NCBI GenBank assembly: GCA_026388315.1
Contig: JAPLKA010000047.1
Coordinates: forward strand, 1-46,480
DNA length: 46,480 nt
DNA from: Pseudomonadota bacterium
GTDB taxonomy: Bacteria; Desulfobacterota; Syntrophorhabdia; Syntrophorhabdales; Syntrophorhabdaceae
Direction: 5' to 3'
Below the pieces are notes generated by a model. It had not been told where the DNA came from. It saw nothing but the letters and a program-made list of their open reading frames with translations, and made no database searches. Position numbers and translations under genes: made by a program. Positions 1-8,532 of this stretch are shown here, piece by piece. Position 1 is the first letter of the stretch. Each line of letters opens with the position of its first letter.

Positions 1-1163
1 ACATGATCTTTTCGGTCCTTGTCGCCGGGAGCCTTTTATCTTTCTTCTGGTTTTATCATACCGAAAAGAAGGGCTTTTTTTACCTGTTCTTTTTACTTAT
101 GGGTTTTGCCTTTATGACCAAGGGACCGCTTTCAGCAATCCTCATTTTTCCTGTTGTTTTAACATTCCTGCTTATCGAGAAAAACTTCAGGGCAATCAGG
201 GTCAGGGATATTGTTATCGGAATCGCAATACTCATTGCTACGATCCTGCCATGGTACCTGATAATCTACCTTAAAGAAGGCATGCCATATCTTTATGAAA
301 ATGTTATCCGGCAGAACTTTGTACGGTTTTTTGATGCCTGGAGCCACAAAAGACCCATATACTATTATTTTACTACATTGCCCTTGGATTTTTTCCCCTG
401 GAGCCTTTTTTTGCCATTGGGGATTTATATGGGTATATCACGATTCAAAGAAGACCACAGGATCAGATTTTTTCTCATCTGGTCCCTGTGGATGTTTGTC
501 TTTTTCTCTCTTTCATCGGGAAAAATAAGTAAATACATGCTGCCAATATTGCCACCCATCTCTTTGATAACATCGTTCACGTTTGTAAAACCGGGACATC
601 GTTACAATACAATAATGTTCATATTTCTTTCGATTTTATTTTTCTTTATTGGAATTCTTCTCAGTTCCTACAAAACAGATTTTTATCCTGAATTTTTCCA
701 GGAACGTTTATTTATCGGTATTCTCTCCATAATGTTAGCCATATCAATATGCTTTTTTCTAAAATTCAATAAAAAATCATATATTTTTCCTGCCCTTTTT
801 TGTTTCATTACATGTTCATATATGGCGGCAAACATATCCATTTATAAAAAATGGAATTTCTATAAATCTCCAAAACCTTTGGCCGAAAAGATAAAGCCAC
901 TCTTAAAAGACGGCACCCCTTGGGTTTATTACGGGAGCATGCGGGGCATTTATGTTTATTATATTGGGAAATATGCTATTCATGTGGACGAACACAGTGT
1001 TACCGGGCTAAATAAATTGGAACATATAAAAAAAATTTATATTCTTACGCGAAAAAGGGATTATAAAGAGTTATCCGATTCTCTAAGGGGCGTTCGTACA
1101 ATTTTTGAAGAGAAAATCGGGGATACACCAATGATATTTTCGTTGTATGAAGAAAAAATATAA
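1..1163 (+). CDS. ArnT-like membrane glycosyltransferase, 5' end cut by window
   Basis: This is the C-terminal part of an integral-membrane glycosyltransferase of the ArnT / PMT_2 (dolichyl-phosphate-mannose mannosyltransferase-like) superfamily. Such enzymes move a sugar from a polyprenyl-phosphate carrier to an acceptor on the periplasmic face of the inner membrane. The visible 386 residues hold about eight hydrophobic segments and the family-like stretch NFVRFFDAW followed by FFPWSLFLP. The catalytic N-terminal loop would lie upstream of base 1, so the ATG at base 3 is probably internal. The soluble C-terminal tail (about residues 285-386) is lysine-rich. A homologous gene follows 12 bp later, which suggests a tandem pair. 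The acceptor (lipid A, glycan or protein) cannot be told from sequence. Confidence 0.8.
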   Translation, partial: MIFSVLVAGSLLSFFWFYHTEKKGFFYLFFLLMGFAFMTKGPLSAILIFPVVLTFLLIEKNFRAIRVRDIVIGIAILIATILPWYLIIYLKEGMPYLYENVIRQNFVRFFDAWSHKRPIYYYFTTLPLDFFPWSLFLPLGIYMGISRFKEDHRIRFFLIWSLWMFVFFSLSSGKISKYMLPILPPISLITSFTFVKPGHRYNTIMFIFLSILFFFIGILLSSYKTDFYPEFFQERLFIGILSIMLAISICFFLKFNKKSYIFPALFCFITCSYMAANISIYKKWNFYKSPKPLAEKIKPLLKDGTPWVYYGSMRGIYVYYIGKYAIHVDEHSVTGLNKLEHIKKIYILTRKRDYKELSDSLRGVRTIFEEKIGDTPMIFSLYEEKI

Positions 1164-1175
1164 GGCATTTACTTA

Positions 1176-2822
1176 ATGAACAATAGCAGGTCAAACATAA
1201 GGCATTTACTTATTATCCTTCTTTTTTCGTATGTCTTCTTTTTTTACGGAATGGGCGAATATTCATTAAAAGAGCCGGATGAGGGAAGATACGCAGAAAT
1301 TCCGCGAGAAATGATAGAACTGAACGATTACACGGTCCCGCACCTCAATTATGTAAGGTATTTTGAAAAACCACCTCTTTTTTACTGGGCAGTTGCTGCC
1401 TCATATAAACTTTTCGGAGTGAATGAGTGGTCCTTCAGATTTGCAAATGCCTTTTCTGCCTTCCTGTGTATGCTTTCCCTCTATATCTTTGTGAGACGCT
1501 GGTTCGGTGAACGTGCTGCCTTTCTTTCGTCGATAGTGCTCATCTCTTCATTCGGGTTTTTCTCTATGGCACGAATAGTAACTATCGATATGTTTTTTAC
1601 ACTATGGTTATCCTTGTCTCTTTTTTGCTTTTTGGGATACTACAGAGAGAGAAAACCTCTCTTTATATATTTTTTCTATGTATTTCTCGCGTTTGCAACG
1701 CTTTCAAAGGGTATTGTCGCTATTATCCTATTGATCGTCACTATTATCATTTTTCTACTAATTGAGAAAAAAACATCTTTCATTAAAGAAATGCGGATCA
1801 TAAAAGGCATAATAATTTACGGCGTTATAGCGCTCCCATGGTTTATAGCAATCTCTTTAAAAGAAAGTGAATTCTTCTATTTTTTTGTCATAGATCAGCA
1901 TTTCCTCAGATTTTTTACAGCAAAACATAAGCGAACCGGTTCTCTGTTTTATTTTCTACCGGTTCTGATAGGAGGCATGTTTCCATGGTCGATACTCATA
2001 CCGAGAAGTATTATAAGCCTCTGGAAAAGGAGTGAAATCAGACTTTTTCTTATATGGAGCGGTATAGTCTTATTATTCTTCAGTGTTTCGAAATCTAAAT
2101 TACCCCCCTATATTCTACCCGTATTCCCTCCGCTGGCTATTGTTATTGGTTGTTTTTTTGATGATATATGGGACCGGGTAGCAGGAATAACATTAGAGGC
2201 TGCTATCTACATAATAATTTTTATTCTGTTCGCAATAGCTCCTTTTCTTTTCTGGAACACTACTGTCATTGGATGGGTATCACAAATATCTACAGAGGCA
2301 ATATATGTTTTTCAAAGTTTGAAGGTGGTTTTGATATGTGTTTCTATTTTATCTGCCATCATTGTATTTGCCTTATTTTTTCGTAGATTTACTACATATG
2401 CTTCCCTTTTTTTGATATTGTCCTCTTTCTCGTTTTTGTTCGTAAGTTTACTGATGGTGCTTAACATAAAAACCATTGATTCACTCAACTCAACGAAGGG
2501 GTTGAGCAATACCATTAACCGTAATATTCATGAGGGAGATTTACTTATCAATTATGGGGCATACGATCAAACACTCCCATTTTATACAAGAAGGAATGTT
2601 GTAATTGCCGCATATAAAGGCGAACTTGAAATGGGTTCAAAATATAAAGACGCTAAAAATATCTTCATTAGCGAAGATGATTTTATAAAACTTCTTAAAT
2701 CAGAAAAAAGGGTGTTTTCCGTATTAAAAACAAAGCGTTTAAAGAGACTAACGGAAAAACTTCCTGAAAATATCACAATAATTGATTATCAAAACGAAAG
2801 GTGTTTGATTAAAAACCGTTAA
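1176..2822 (+). CDS. ArnT-like membrane glycosyltransferase (PMT_2 family)
   Basis: A complete 548-residue polytopic protein, close to the usual 500-600 residues of ArnT-type enzymes. An N-terminal transmembrane segment is followed by the acidic periplasmic-loop motif PDEGRYAEIPREM (around residues 30-42), where the family carries its catalytic Asp/Glu, and by YFEKPPLFYW. Around ten further hydrophobic helices and a short soluble C-terminal domain follow. It likely transfers a polyprenyl-phosphate-linked sugar on the outer face of the inner membrane. The ATG lies 12 bp after the preceding stop, with a weak AAGG ribosome site. A 16-bp perfect direct repeat spans the preceding stop codon (1160-1175) and codons 8-12 of this gene (1197-1212). 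The acceptor is unknown; ArnT proper (4-amino-arabinose on lipid A) is only one possibility. Confidence 0.85.
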   Translation: MNNSRSNIRHLLIILLFSYVFFFYGMGEYSLKEPDEGRYAEIPREMIELNDYTVPHLNYVRYFEKPPLFYWAVAASYKLFGVNEWSFRFANAFSAFLCMLSLYIFVRRWFGERAAFLSSIVLISSFGFFSMARIVTIDMFFTLWLSLSLFCFLGYYRERKPLFIYFFYVFLAFATLSKGIVAIILLIVTIIIFLLIEKKTSFIKEMRIIKGIIIYGVIALPWFIAISLKESEFFYFFVIDQHFLRFFTAKHKRTGSLFYFLPVLIGGMFPWSILIPRSIISLWKRSEIRLFLIWSGIVLLFFSVSKSKLPPYILPVFPPLAIVIGCFFDDIWDRVAGITLEAAIYIIIFILFAIAPFLFWNTTVIGWVSQISTEAIYVFQSLKVVLICVSILSAIIVFALFFRRFTTYASLFLILSSFSFLFVSLLMVLNIKTIDSLNSTKGLSNTINRNIHEGDLLINYGAYDQTLPFYTRRNVVIAAYKGELEMGSKYKDAKNIFISEDDFIKLLKSEKRVFSVLKTKRLKRLTEKLPENITIIDYQNERCLIKNR

Positions 2823-2856
2823 TATGTTACTATATTCACAAGCAAATTAGTTCTTG

Positions 2857-2884
2857 TTGACATTTTGCTTTGAGTACGTAATAT
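2857..2884 (+). promoter_or_regulatory. Candidate sigma70 promoter of the GNAT gene
   Basis: A perfect TTGACA (2857-2862) is separated by 16 nt from TAATAT (2879-2884). The start codon follows 21 nt downstream behind a GAGG ribosome site, so this gene would have a normal short leader. Confidence 0.5.
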
Positions 2885-2905
2885 ATCTAACAAGCTGAGG
2901 TCAAA

Positions 2906-3358
2906 ATGAGTAACTTCTATGATAAGCTTTCTGTAAGACAATTAAGAAAAGATGATTTGGACGCTATTGTAGAGATAGATACCAAGGTTCTCGGGGAAAC
3001 AAGGAGAGATTACTGGGTAACTAAAATCATCAAACAGGCCGAAACGAGACCACCGGATGCCTCTCTTGCATCAGAGATTGATGGAAAGGTTGTAGGTTTT
3101 ATTCTTGGCGAAGTGAGTGGCTGGGAGTTTAAGGTTCCCAATAATATAGGGTGGATTGACACTATAGGCATAGACCCTGATTATCAGAACAGAGGCATCG
3201 CAAAGGTTCTCGCAAATGCCGTTATAACAAATTTAAAAAGTTACGGCGTAGATACTATATATACACTTGTTAACTGGAACGATTGGGACCTTCTTCAGTT
3301 CTTCCATGCAATGGGATTTTCACGAGGAGATATGATAAACCTCGTTTTAAAAGTCTAA
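2906..3358 (+). CDS. GNAT-family N-acetyltransferase
   Basis: A 150-residue protein with a single GNAT fold, the common acetyl-CoA-dependent N-acyltransferase domain. The acetyl-CoA pyrophosphate-binding motif A is clear as IGIDPDYQNRGIAKVL (about residues 90-105, core QNRGIA). A preceding beta strand VVGFILGEV and a later LVNWNDWDLLQFFHAMGF give the expected order. The start has a GAGG ribosome site 7 bp upstream and its own promoter. The C-terminal stretch 'W..LLQFF..MGF' resembles small protein- or metabolite-acetylating GNATs such as RimI-like enzymes. The substrate cannot be assigned, and its neighbours give no hint: the glycosyltransferase upstream is probably a separate unit. Confidence 0.85.
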   Translation: MSNFYDKLSVRQLRKDDLDAIVEIDTKVLGETRRDYWVTKIIKQAETRPPDASLASEIDGKVVGFILGEVSGWEFKVPNNIGWIDTIGIDPDYQNRGIAKVLANAVITNLKSYGVDTIYTLVNWNDWDLLQFFHAMGFSRGDMINLVLKV

Positions 3359-3369
3359 TAAAACATACA

Positions 3370-3397
3370 AATAACCAATAACCAAATTCCAGTCCCC
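3370..3397. repeat. Short period-7 degenerate repeat
   Basis: Four 7-nt words in register (AATAACC, AATAACC, AAATTCC, AGTCCCC) lie just after the GNAT stop. It is a small member of the heptad-repeat class seen elsewhere in the window. Confidence 0.5.
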
Positions 3398-3414
3398 AAA
3401 CATTTACTAACATT

Positions 3415-3440
3415 CAAAAAATAAAAAAACCACTTGGTTT
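3415..3440 (-). terminator. Probable intrinsic terminator after the mltD-like gene
   Basis: Read on the minus strand, an AAACC / GGTTT stem with a 4-nt loop (3427-3440) is followed by an A-interrupted T-rich tract, starting 26 nt after the mltD-like stop. The stem is short, so efficiency is uncertain. Confidence 0.45.
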
Positions 3441-3466
3441 GCTTTACTGATTATTGATTTACCGGA

Positions 3467-5182
3467 TTATCCTTTGCTCTCGACAATCTTCAATTTCATT
3501 TGAGGGTATACTTTATCGTTCTTCAGATTGTTTGCTGTTCTGAGGCTTGAGATATCTATCCCATATTTGGTTGATATTGAAGAGAGTGTTTCCCCTTTTT
3601 TAACGACATGGACTTTTACTGATGGTTTTTCCTTTTTATGTGAATAGCTCACAAGCTTCAGCTTCATGTTAGGGTACACTTTATTGTTCTTCAGGTTGTT
3701 CGCTGCCCTGAGGTTTGAGATACCTATACCGTATTTGGTGGATATTGAAGAGAGTGTTTCCCCTTTTTTAACGACATGGTAGGTTTTAGCTTCAAATTTT
3801 TCTTGTTTCTCTTGCTTCTCTTGTTTCTCCGTTTTCTCTATACTCGTTTGATTAACAACTTTTACATGTTTTTGTGCTGTTGCCTGTTTTTCGGTTTGTT
3901 TTGAAGGCCTCTCTGATTTTTGAGCAATTGCCTCCTTCACTGGCTGACCATTAAACCGTGGTATACTAACAACCATTCCTGGCTTAATCTTCATATCTCC
4001 TTCTGCATAATTCACCAGCTGCATATCTTCATAGCTCATTTTAAACTTCTTCAATATCCGGGCTAAGGTATCTCCTTTTTTTACCTTGTACGTTGAATAG
4101 CCTGTAATTTTTTTATCACTACTTAATGCAACCTCCAGATTCCTATTAAATTCATTCCTGTCCACGGTCAAGGGTAATTTAACTTCATAACAATCAATAT
4201 CCGGCGGTGTTATGCCGCGTAGGATTTCGGGGTTAATAGACCTCAAGGTACTTGTATCGAGGGATGCAGATTTTGCTATTGCCGTGAGGGGCGATCCTGC
4301 AGGAACTTTCACCTGTGTAAAGCGTATCGGCTGGTCGTATGAGATAGCCCCAAAACCAAATTTTTCAGGGTCTTTCGCAATGATTGCGGCAGCGATCAGT
4401 TTCGGTATATATTCCCTCGTTTCCCTTGGAAGGGTATTATATTTAACGATTTCCCAGAAATCATTTGTATTATGCTTTTCCATGGCCCTCTCGACCCTTT
4501 TTTCTCCTGAATTATACCCCGCTGCTGCAAGATACCAGCAACCAAACTGGTTAAAAAGGTCTCTTAAATACTTTGTAGCGGCCACAGTCGATTTTTCCGG
4601 GTCTCTCCTTTCGTCTATCCAGTAATTTACCTTCAGGCCATATCTTCCGCCTGTTTCATAAATGAATTGCCACGGTCCGCATGCCTTTGCAGGAGAATAG
4701 GCATTGGGGTTAAAGCCACTCTCAATCATGGCCAGATAAACAAGGTCTTCGGGCAACCCCTGTTCTTTTAAAATCTCTTTCATTATCGGAATATAATACC
4801 GTGACCTTTTCAGCCAGTTTCCAAAAGTCTTTCTCTTTTCTGTGGTAAAATATTGAATGAAGTATTTTACGGCGTCATTAAAGACAATAGGGATGTCAAA
4901 ATCTTTGTAATAATCACGATCGATAAGCGATGAAATATCGTCATCATCTTCAGAAAATTGTGTTATGCCTTCTGTTTTACTGTTCCATCTTTTTGCAAAC
5001 TTAGTCGTCTTTTTTGTACTGTCACTCTTCTTTACCTTAGCTGAATCCGGTGTAGTATCTGTCGGGGAAACAATCTGGCCATCTTGTGGCAGGTTTTCTT
5101 TCACTCCAGCGCTTTTAGTGGTTGTGCATCCATTTACAACCAAAAAAAAGAAAAATAAAAAAAGTACAGCAACCTTTCTCAT
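3467..5182 (-). CDS. mltD: MltD-like lipoprotein lytic transglycosylase with three LysM domains
   Basis: A 571-residue murein lytic transglycosylase that would cleave peptidoglycan glycan strands in the periplasm. The chosen start gives MRKVAVLF... with a hydrophobic stretch and lipobox VVNGC (Cys19), so it should be a lipoprotein. It also has an AGAGGT ribosome site and lies downstream of a good promoter, whereas an in-frame start at 5260 would overlap the -35 box. A Ser/Thr/Lys-rich linker leads into an SLT domain (about 110-260) with the catalytic Glu in AMIESGFNPNAYS and the later AAAGYNSGEKRV. Three LysM modules follow: one near 365-410 and two almost identical ones at the C terminus, separated by a (QEK)n low-complexity linker. 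It lies 98 bp downstream of fmt. Confidence 0.9.
   Translation of the reverse strand: MRKVAVLFLFFFFLVVNGCTTTKSAGVKENLPQDGQIVSPTDTTPDSAKVKKSDSTKKTTKFAKRWNSKTEGITQFSEDDDDISSLIDRDYYKDFDIPIVFNDAVKYFIQYFTTEKRKTFGNWLKRSRYYIPIMKEILKEQGLPEDLVYLAMIESGFNPNAYSPAKACGPWQFIYETGGRYGLKVNYWIDERRDPEKSTVAATKYLRDLFNQFGCWYLAAAGYNSGEKRVERAMEKHNTNDFWEIVKYNTLPRETREYIPKLIAAAIIAKDPEKFGFGAISYDQPIRFTQVKVPAGSPLTAIAKSASLDTSTLRSINPEILRGITPPDIDCYEVKLPLTVDRNEFNRNLEVALSSDKKITGYSTYKVKKGDTLARILKKFKMSYEDMQLVNYAEGDMKIKPGMVVSIPRFNGQPVKEAIAQKSERPSKQTEKQATAQKHVKVVNQTSIEKTEKQEKQEKQEKFEAKTYHVVKKGETLSSISTKYGIGISNLRAANNLKNNKVYPNMKLKLVSYSHKKEKPSVKVHVVKKGETLSSISTKYGIDISSLRTANNLKNDKVYPQMKLKIVESKG
3485..3779 (-). repeat. Duplicated C-terminal LysM module (DNA-level repeat)
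   Basis: Two 127-bp copies (3485-3611 and 3653-3779) encode the last two LysM domains. They share long identical runs, for example the 30 bp around GAAGAGAGTGTTTCCCC, which points to a recent in-gene duplication. Confidence 0.85.
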
Positions 5183-5228
5183 GTTACCTCTGTTATAAGC
5201 AAGAAACATACCAAATAGCACATTATTG

Positions 5229-5257
5229 ATAATAGAAGTTAACGTTTTCCCTGTCAA
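5229..5257 (-). promoter_or_regulatory. Promoter of the mltD-like gene
   Basis: On the minus strand, TTGACA (5252-5257), a 17-nt spacer and TATTAT (5229-5234) match sigma70 consensus at 11 of 12 positions. The transcript would start near 5222, about 40 nt before the chosen start codon. Confidence 0.65.
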
Positions 5258-5280
5258 CAAAAAAATGATATTTTTGCATT

Positions 5281-6201
5281 TTATTTCAATATCTTCCCAA
5301 TCAATCCCCTGTACCCATTGGCAAATTCGAATGCATTCATCCTTTTCTTATTTTGTAATTGAACTTCTCTCGCAATAATAGCGCCATTGCCCGTTTGGAC
5401 AACAATACCATCTTTTATTGTTTCCAGAATCGTACCCGGCAATTCTTTCCTGCCAGACCCAAAGATTTCCCCATCAAATATCTTTAAAAAAATTCCATCC
5501 AATAAGGTATGGGCCGTTGGCCAGAGTACAAAAGCCTTTATCTGTCTTACAATTTCTATGGCGCTTTTACTCCAGTCTACTTTGCCCATCTCTTTAGTAA
5601 TAATCTGCGTAAAGGTTGCCATTTCATGCCGCTGCTCGACGCCCTCTATCATGCCTTCAATTTCAATAACATCAAGGACCTCAAGGAGTATCCCGGCCGA
5701 CCTCCGAGAAAGCCTATCTGAAAGTGTAACAAAATTATCTTTCTCAGCAATCATCATGTTTTCCTGGTATATGACATTGCCTGCATCCATCTTTTCGTTC
5801 ATATCAATGAGGGTAATGCCAGTCTCTTCATCACCCTTCAGAAGTGCCCATTGGATTGGTGAAGGTCCCCTGTACAAGGGAAGTAAAGAAGGGTGAATAT
5901 TTATTGCACCCGTGGAAGGAATATCCAGAACCCAACGCGGTACAATAAGTCCAAAAGAAGCAACTATGAATAAATCAGGACTGTAATCTTTTAAATGCCG
6001 GGCAGCCTCATCCTTGAAGGATATAATCTCTATAAGCGGCAAGCCTAATTCCAGTGCTGTTTTTTTTACTTCATTGTCTTCAAGTAGATATCCCCTTCCT
6101 TTTGGCTTCGCCTTTTTTGTAACCACACACGAAACATAAGACGAAACAGATTTCAGCGGAGGAACAGAGAAACTTGAAGATCCGAAAAAGATGATATTCA
6201 T
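5281..6201 (-). CDS. fmt: Methionyl-tRNA formyltransferase
   Basis: A 306-residue enzyme that formylates initiator Met-tRNA using 10-formyltetrahydrofolate, the usual length for Fmt. The formyltransferase core has the signature NIHPSLLPLYRGPSPIQWAL (about 101-120), with the Asn and His of the active site, and the catalytic Asp in KMDAGNVI (about 138-144). The C-terminal OB-like tRNA-binding domain follows from about residue 205. Its ATG overlaps the def stop by 4 bp (ATGA), so the two are translationally coupled in the standard def-fmt pair that adds and later removes the formyl group. Nothing unusual is seen. Confidence 0.97.
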   Translation of the reverse strand: MNIIFFGSSSFSVPPLKSVSSYVSCVVTKKAKPKGRGYLLEDNEVKKTALELGLPLIEIISFKDEAARHLKDYSPDLFIVASFGLIVPRWVLDIPSTGAINIHPSLLPLYRGPSPIQWALLKGDEETGITLIDMNEKMDAGNVIYQENMMIAEKDNFVTLSDRLSRRSAGILLEVLDVIEIEGMIEGVEQRHEMATFTQIITKEMGKVDWSKSAIEIVRQIKAFVLWPTAHTLLDGIFLKIFDGEIFGSGRKELPGTILETIKDGIVVQTGNGAIIAREVQLQNKKRMNAFEFANGYRGLIGKILK

Positions 6202-6722
6202 CTGTCTTTTTTTATGTATTTTTTCTTAAAAAGGTTCCTCTTAACCGGACTCAGATAATCAATGAAAAGAATCCCGTTGAGGTGATCGATCTCATGCTGA
6301 AATGCCCTTGCCATGTGGCCATCACATTGCATCTCAAAAGGTATTTTATCAATAGTCATCCCTTTAACAGAAACTTTCCTGGCCCTCTTGATATATTCAT
6401 AGAACTTTGGAAGGCTTAAGCACCCCTCTTCTGCAATTTCTTCTTCCTCACTTCCAACTATAACAGGATTTATAATAACAATTGCCTTATTGCCTATATC
6501 GCCTATATCGCCTCTTTTCTTTTTATCACTTTCTTCCTCTAACACAATAAGCCTTACAGGCGCACCGACTTGATTTGCAGCAAGACCTGCGCCATGGGAA
6601 AGACGCATCGTCTCAATCATATCTTCGGCAAGTTTTATTGTTTGAGCATTTATATCATCAACGGGTTTTGCAATCTTTCTAAGCACCGGATCCGGATATG
6701 TTCTGATTTCGAGCAAAGCCAT
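6198..6722 (-). CDS. def: Peptide deformylase
   Basis: A 174-residue metallo-deformylase that removes the N-formyl group from nascent proteins. All three family motifs are present: GAGLAANQVG (44-53), EEGCLSLP (99-105) with metal ligand Cys101, and FQHEIDHLNG (141-150) with ligands His143 and His147 and catalytic Glu144. A small in-frame period-9 repeat (6492-6518) encodes a GDIGDIG loop around residues 71-77 that is not part of the conserved core. No Shine-Dalgarno precedes the ATG, and the -10 box ends 6 nt upstream, so the mRNA may be leaderless. It is first gene of a def-fmt operon and divergent from tatA. Confidence 0.97.
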   Translation of the reverse strand: MALLEIRTYPDPVLRKIAKPVDDINAQTIKLAEDMIETMRLSHGAGLAANQVGAPVRLIVLEEESDKKKRGDIGDIGNKAIVIINPVIVGSEEEEIAEEGCLSLPKFYEYIKRARKVSVKGMTIDKIPFEMQCDGHMARAFQHEIDHLNGILFIDYLSPVKRNLFKKKYIKKDR

Positions 6723-6728
6723 TAAATA

Positions 6729-6757
6729 TTAATAAAACAAATTACGACTCCAGTCAA
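6729..6757 (-). promoter_or_regulatory. Promoter of def-fmt, probably leaderless
   Basis: On the minus strand, TTGACT (6752-6757), 17 nt, then TATTAA (6729-6734). The expected transcription start coincides with the def ATG at 6722, and no ribosome site is present. Confidence 0.55.
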
Positions 6758-6774
6758 TAACCTGTTTTAAATTA

Positions 6775-6804
6775 TTGACTACTTAATAAATATAGTGGTA
6801 ATGT
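6775..6804 (+). promoter_or_regulatory. Candidate promoter of tatA-folK, probably leaderless
   Basis: TTGACT (6775-6780), 18 nt, and an extended -10 of the form TG-N-TAATGT (6796-6804). The -10 is weak, but the start would fall at the tatA ATG (6812), which lacks a Shine-Dalgarno sequence. Confidence 0.4.
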
Positions 6805-6811
6805 AGAAAAC

Positions 6812-7006
6812 ATGTTTGGTCTTGGATTTCCAGAGCTTATCGTTATTCTTATTATTGTTATCCTCATCTTCGGGGCCGGTAGGATCTCCGAAATCGGCGG
6901 GGCGTTGGGAAAAGGTATAAAGAGCTTTAAAAAATCAGTCAAAGAACCCGATGAGATAGATGTCACCCCATCGAAAAATGATAAGGATAAAGAAAAACCA
7001 GCTTAA
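6812..7006 (+). CDS. tatA: Twin-arginine translocase subunit TatA/E
   Basis: A 64-residue Tat pore subunit. The N terminus [24 protein letters not shown] is a short hydrophobic helix of TatA type with the conserved FG motif ahead of an amphipathic helix ([19 protein letters not shown]), followed by a charged Lys/Asp/Glu tail. TatA oligomerises to pass folded proteins across the inner membrane. No tatB or tatC lies next to it. A likely client in this window is the radical SAM protein at 35966-37075, which carries an RR motif. It is followed 8 bp later by folK. The motif string quoted here spans the first 24 residues; its key features are Phe-Gly near the start and Gly21. Confidence 0.93.
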   Translation: MFGLGFPELIVILIIVILIFGAGRISEIGGALGKGIKSFKKSVKEPDEIDVTPSKNDKDKEKPA

Positions 7007-7014
7007 TAGTCGTC

Positions 7015-7512
7015 GTGGATCATAAAATATTCATCGGTATCGGATCCAATATCGGCAACAGCCGGGAAAATTGTCTCACAAGCATTAAAAACATCTCAAA
7101 AGATGGCAGAGCAACGTGCATCTCCTCCTCTTCTCTCTACCTTACATCACCTGTTTCAGAAGTCGAGCAGGGAAACTTTATTAATTGTGCGATCTCCCTG
7201 GAATGGGAAGGCACACCACTTGAATTACTGAGTCTGTTGCAAAGGGTTGAGACAACCATGGGGAAAACAAGAGAAATAAAAAATGGACCGCGCATTATCG
7301 ATCTGGACATATTATTATTCTCAGACCTTATATTGAGCAATCCATCCCTCATTATACCCCATCCGGAATTGCATAAAAGAAAATTTGCCATTATTCCTTG
7401 CCTCGAAATAGAACCGGAGATTGTTCACCCTTTATATAAAAAACCGCTTAAAAACTTTCTCTGTGAAATAGAGGAAGAACAAATGTGCAAAAAGTTGCAG
7501 CTTGATATTTGA
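7015..7512 (+). CDS. folK: 2-amino-4-hydroxy-6-hydroxymethyldihydropteridine pyrophosphokinase
   Basis: A 165-residue HPPK enzyme of folate synthesis, transferring pyrophosphate from ATP to 6-hydroxymethyl-dihydropterin. The N-terminal strand IFIGIGSNIGNS and the HPPK signature GPRIIDLDILLF (91-102), with Mg-binding Asp96 and Asp98, are diagnostic. IPHPELHKRKFAIIP follows as expected. The start is a GTG at 7015, chosen because it places the conserved GIGSN stretch at the usual distance from the N terminus; no clear ribosome site is present, and coupling to tatA (8 bp upstream) is likely. No other folate genes are nearby. Confidence 0.95.
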   Translation: MDHKIFIGIGSNIGNSRENCLTSIKNISKDGRATCISSSSLYLTSPVSEVEQGNFINCAISLEWEGTPLELLSLLQRVETTMGKTREIKNGPRIIDLDILLFSDLILSNPSLIIPHPELHKRKFAIIPCLEIEPEIVHPLYKKPLKNFLCEIEEEQMCKKLQLDI

Positions 7513-7529
7513 ACACCTTACACGTTATA

Positions 7530-7557
7530 TTGACATATAAAAGCAAGTACCTGTAAA
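7530..7557 (+). promoter_or_regulatory. Candidate promoter of the lsrF-like cassette
   Basis: A perfect TTGACA (7530-7535) lies 16 nt before TGTAAA (7552-7557), leaving an untranslated leader of about 70 nt to the lsrF-like ATG. The -10 box is only moderate. A ten-codon ORF with an AGAGG site (7568-7600) lies in this leader; its meaning is unknown. Confidence 0.35.
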
Positions 7558-7634
7558 AGAAAAGAGGATGAAACTTTGTTGCCTCTTCAGGATATTGTGA
7601 CTATTTATAAAAAAATTGAAAGGAGCAAATAATC

Positions 7635-8525
7635 ATGCCAGAAGTTGATACATCTGAAAAGGAAAAACAGTTTTATGTGGACATTCCAGCCAAAAGTGAA
7701 CCTTTCTTTTTGAAAGGCTGTAACAACGTAGACTGGGGGATGAAAAACCGTCTATCCAGAATATTTAATCCCGAGTCAGGCAAGACAGTCATGCTGGCAA
7801 TTGACCACGGATATTTTCAAGGCCCGACTACAGGTCTGGAGCGTGTAGATGTCACTATCCTGCCGCTTTTACCATATGCAGATACCTTGATGCTTACACG
7901 GGGTATCCTCCGGACAATTATCCCCCCTACCCTTGGCAGGGGAATAGTCCTGAGATCAAGCGGGGGGCCAAGCATTCTTAATGAACTTTCAAACGAGCAG
8001 ATTGCCATAGATATAGACGAAGCTATTCGTTTAAATGTGGCAGCTATGGCTGTCCAGGTCTTTATCGGCGGTGAATTCGAAACTCAATCTGTGCACAACA
8101 TGACCCGTCTTGTAGATATGGGTAACCGCTATGGTATCCCTGTGCTGGGCGTTACAGCGGTGGGGAAAGAAATGGCCAGGGATGCCAAATATATGCGGCT
8201 GGCTTCGCGAATCATTGCAGAGCTTGGTGTCACTTATGTGAAAACATATTATGTAGAGGAAGGGTTTGACACGGTAGTAGCCGCCTGCCCGGTACCTATT
8301 GTTATTGCAGGAGGCAAAAAACTTCCGGAGCTTGATGCCCTGACAATGGCTTACAATGCTATTCAGGATGGAGCAGCCGGGGTGGACATGGGTCGTAATA
8401 TTTTTCAATCTGAATCACCTGTTGCCATGATTAAGGCGTTAAGAAAGGTCGTTCATGAAGGAATAAAGCCAAAAGACGCGTATGATTTCTTTATGACAGA
8501 AAAGAATGAGACAAAGCAGGGGTAG
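7635..8525 (+). CDS. lsrF: LsrF-like thiolase / class I aldolase-fold enzyme
   Basis: A 296-residue TIM-barrel protein strongly resembling LsrF, the enzyme that transfers an acetyl group from 3-hydroxy-5-phosphonooxypentane-2,4-dione to CoA in autoinducer-2 breakdown. Recognisable blocks are [43 protein letters not shown] and [11 protein letters not shown]. The Schiff-base lysine of the fold is Lys203 in [10 protein letters not shown], the same number as I recall for E. coli LsrF. The start has an AAAGGAG site. No other lsr genes (transporter, kinase, LsrG) are nearby. Instead a zinc alcohol dehydrogenase and a VOC protein follow, so the true substrate may be another phosphorylated keto sugar. 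Archaeal-type aminodideoxyheptulosonate synthase is a distant relative but a poorer match. Confidence 0.82.
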   Translation: MPEVDTSEKEKQFYVDIPAKSEPFFLKGCNNVDWGMKNRLSRIFNPESGKTVMLAIDHGYFQGPTTGLERVDVTILPLLPYADTLMLTRGILRTIIPPTLGRGIVLRSSGGPSILNELSNEQIAIDIDEAIRLNVAAMAVQVFIGGEFETQSVHNMTRLVDMGNRYGIPVLGVTAVGKEMARDAKYMRLASRIIAELGVTYVKTYYVEEGFDTVVAACPVPIVIAGGKKLPELDALTMAYNAIQDGAAGVDMGRNIFQSESPVAMIKALRKVVHEGIKPKDAYDFFMTEKNETKQG

Positions 8526-8532
8526 CTTAAGT

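Noticed and set aside
7568-7600. Ten-codon upstream ORF before the lsrF-like gene
   Set aside because: It has an AGAGG site but no regulated codon run and no terminator or alternative structure that I can see; too little to call a leader peptide.
7635-8525. Archaeal-type aminodideoxyheptulosonate synthase, an alternative start to aromatic synthesis
   Set aside because: Sequence blocks match LsrF far better, and a complete aroF-aroB route is encoded nearby.
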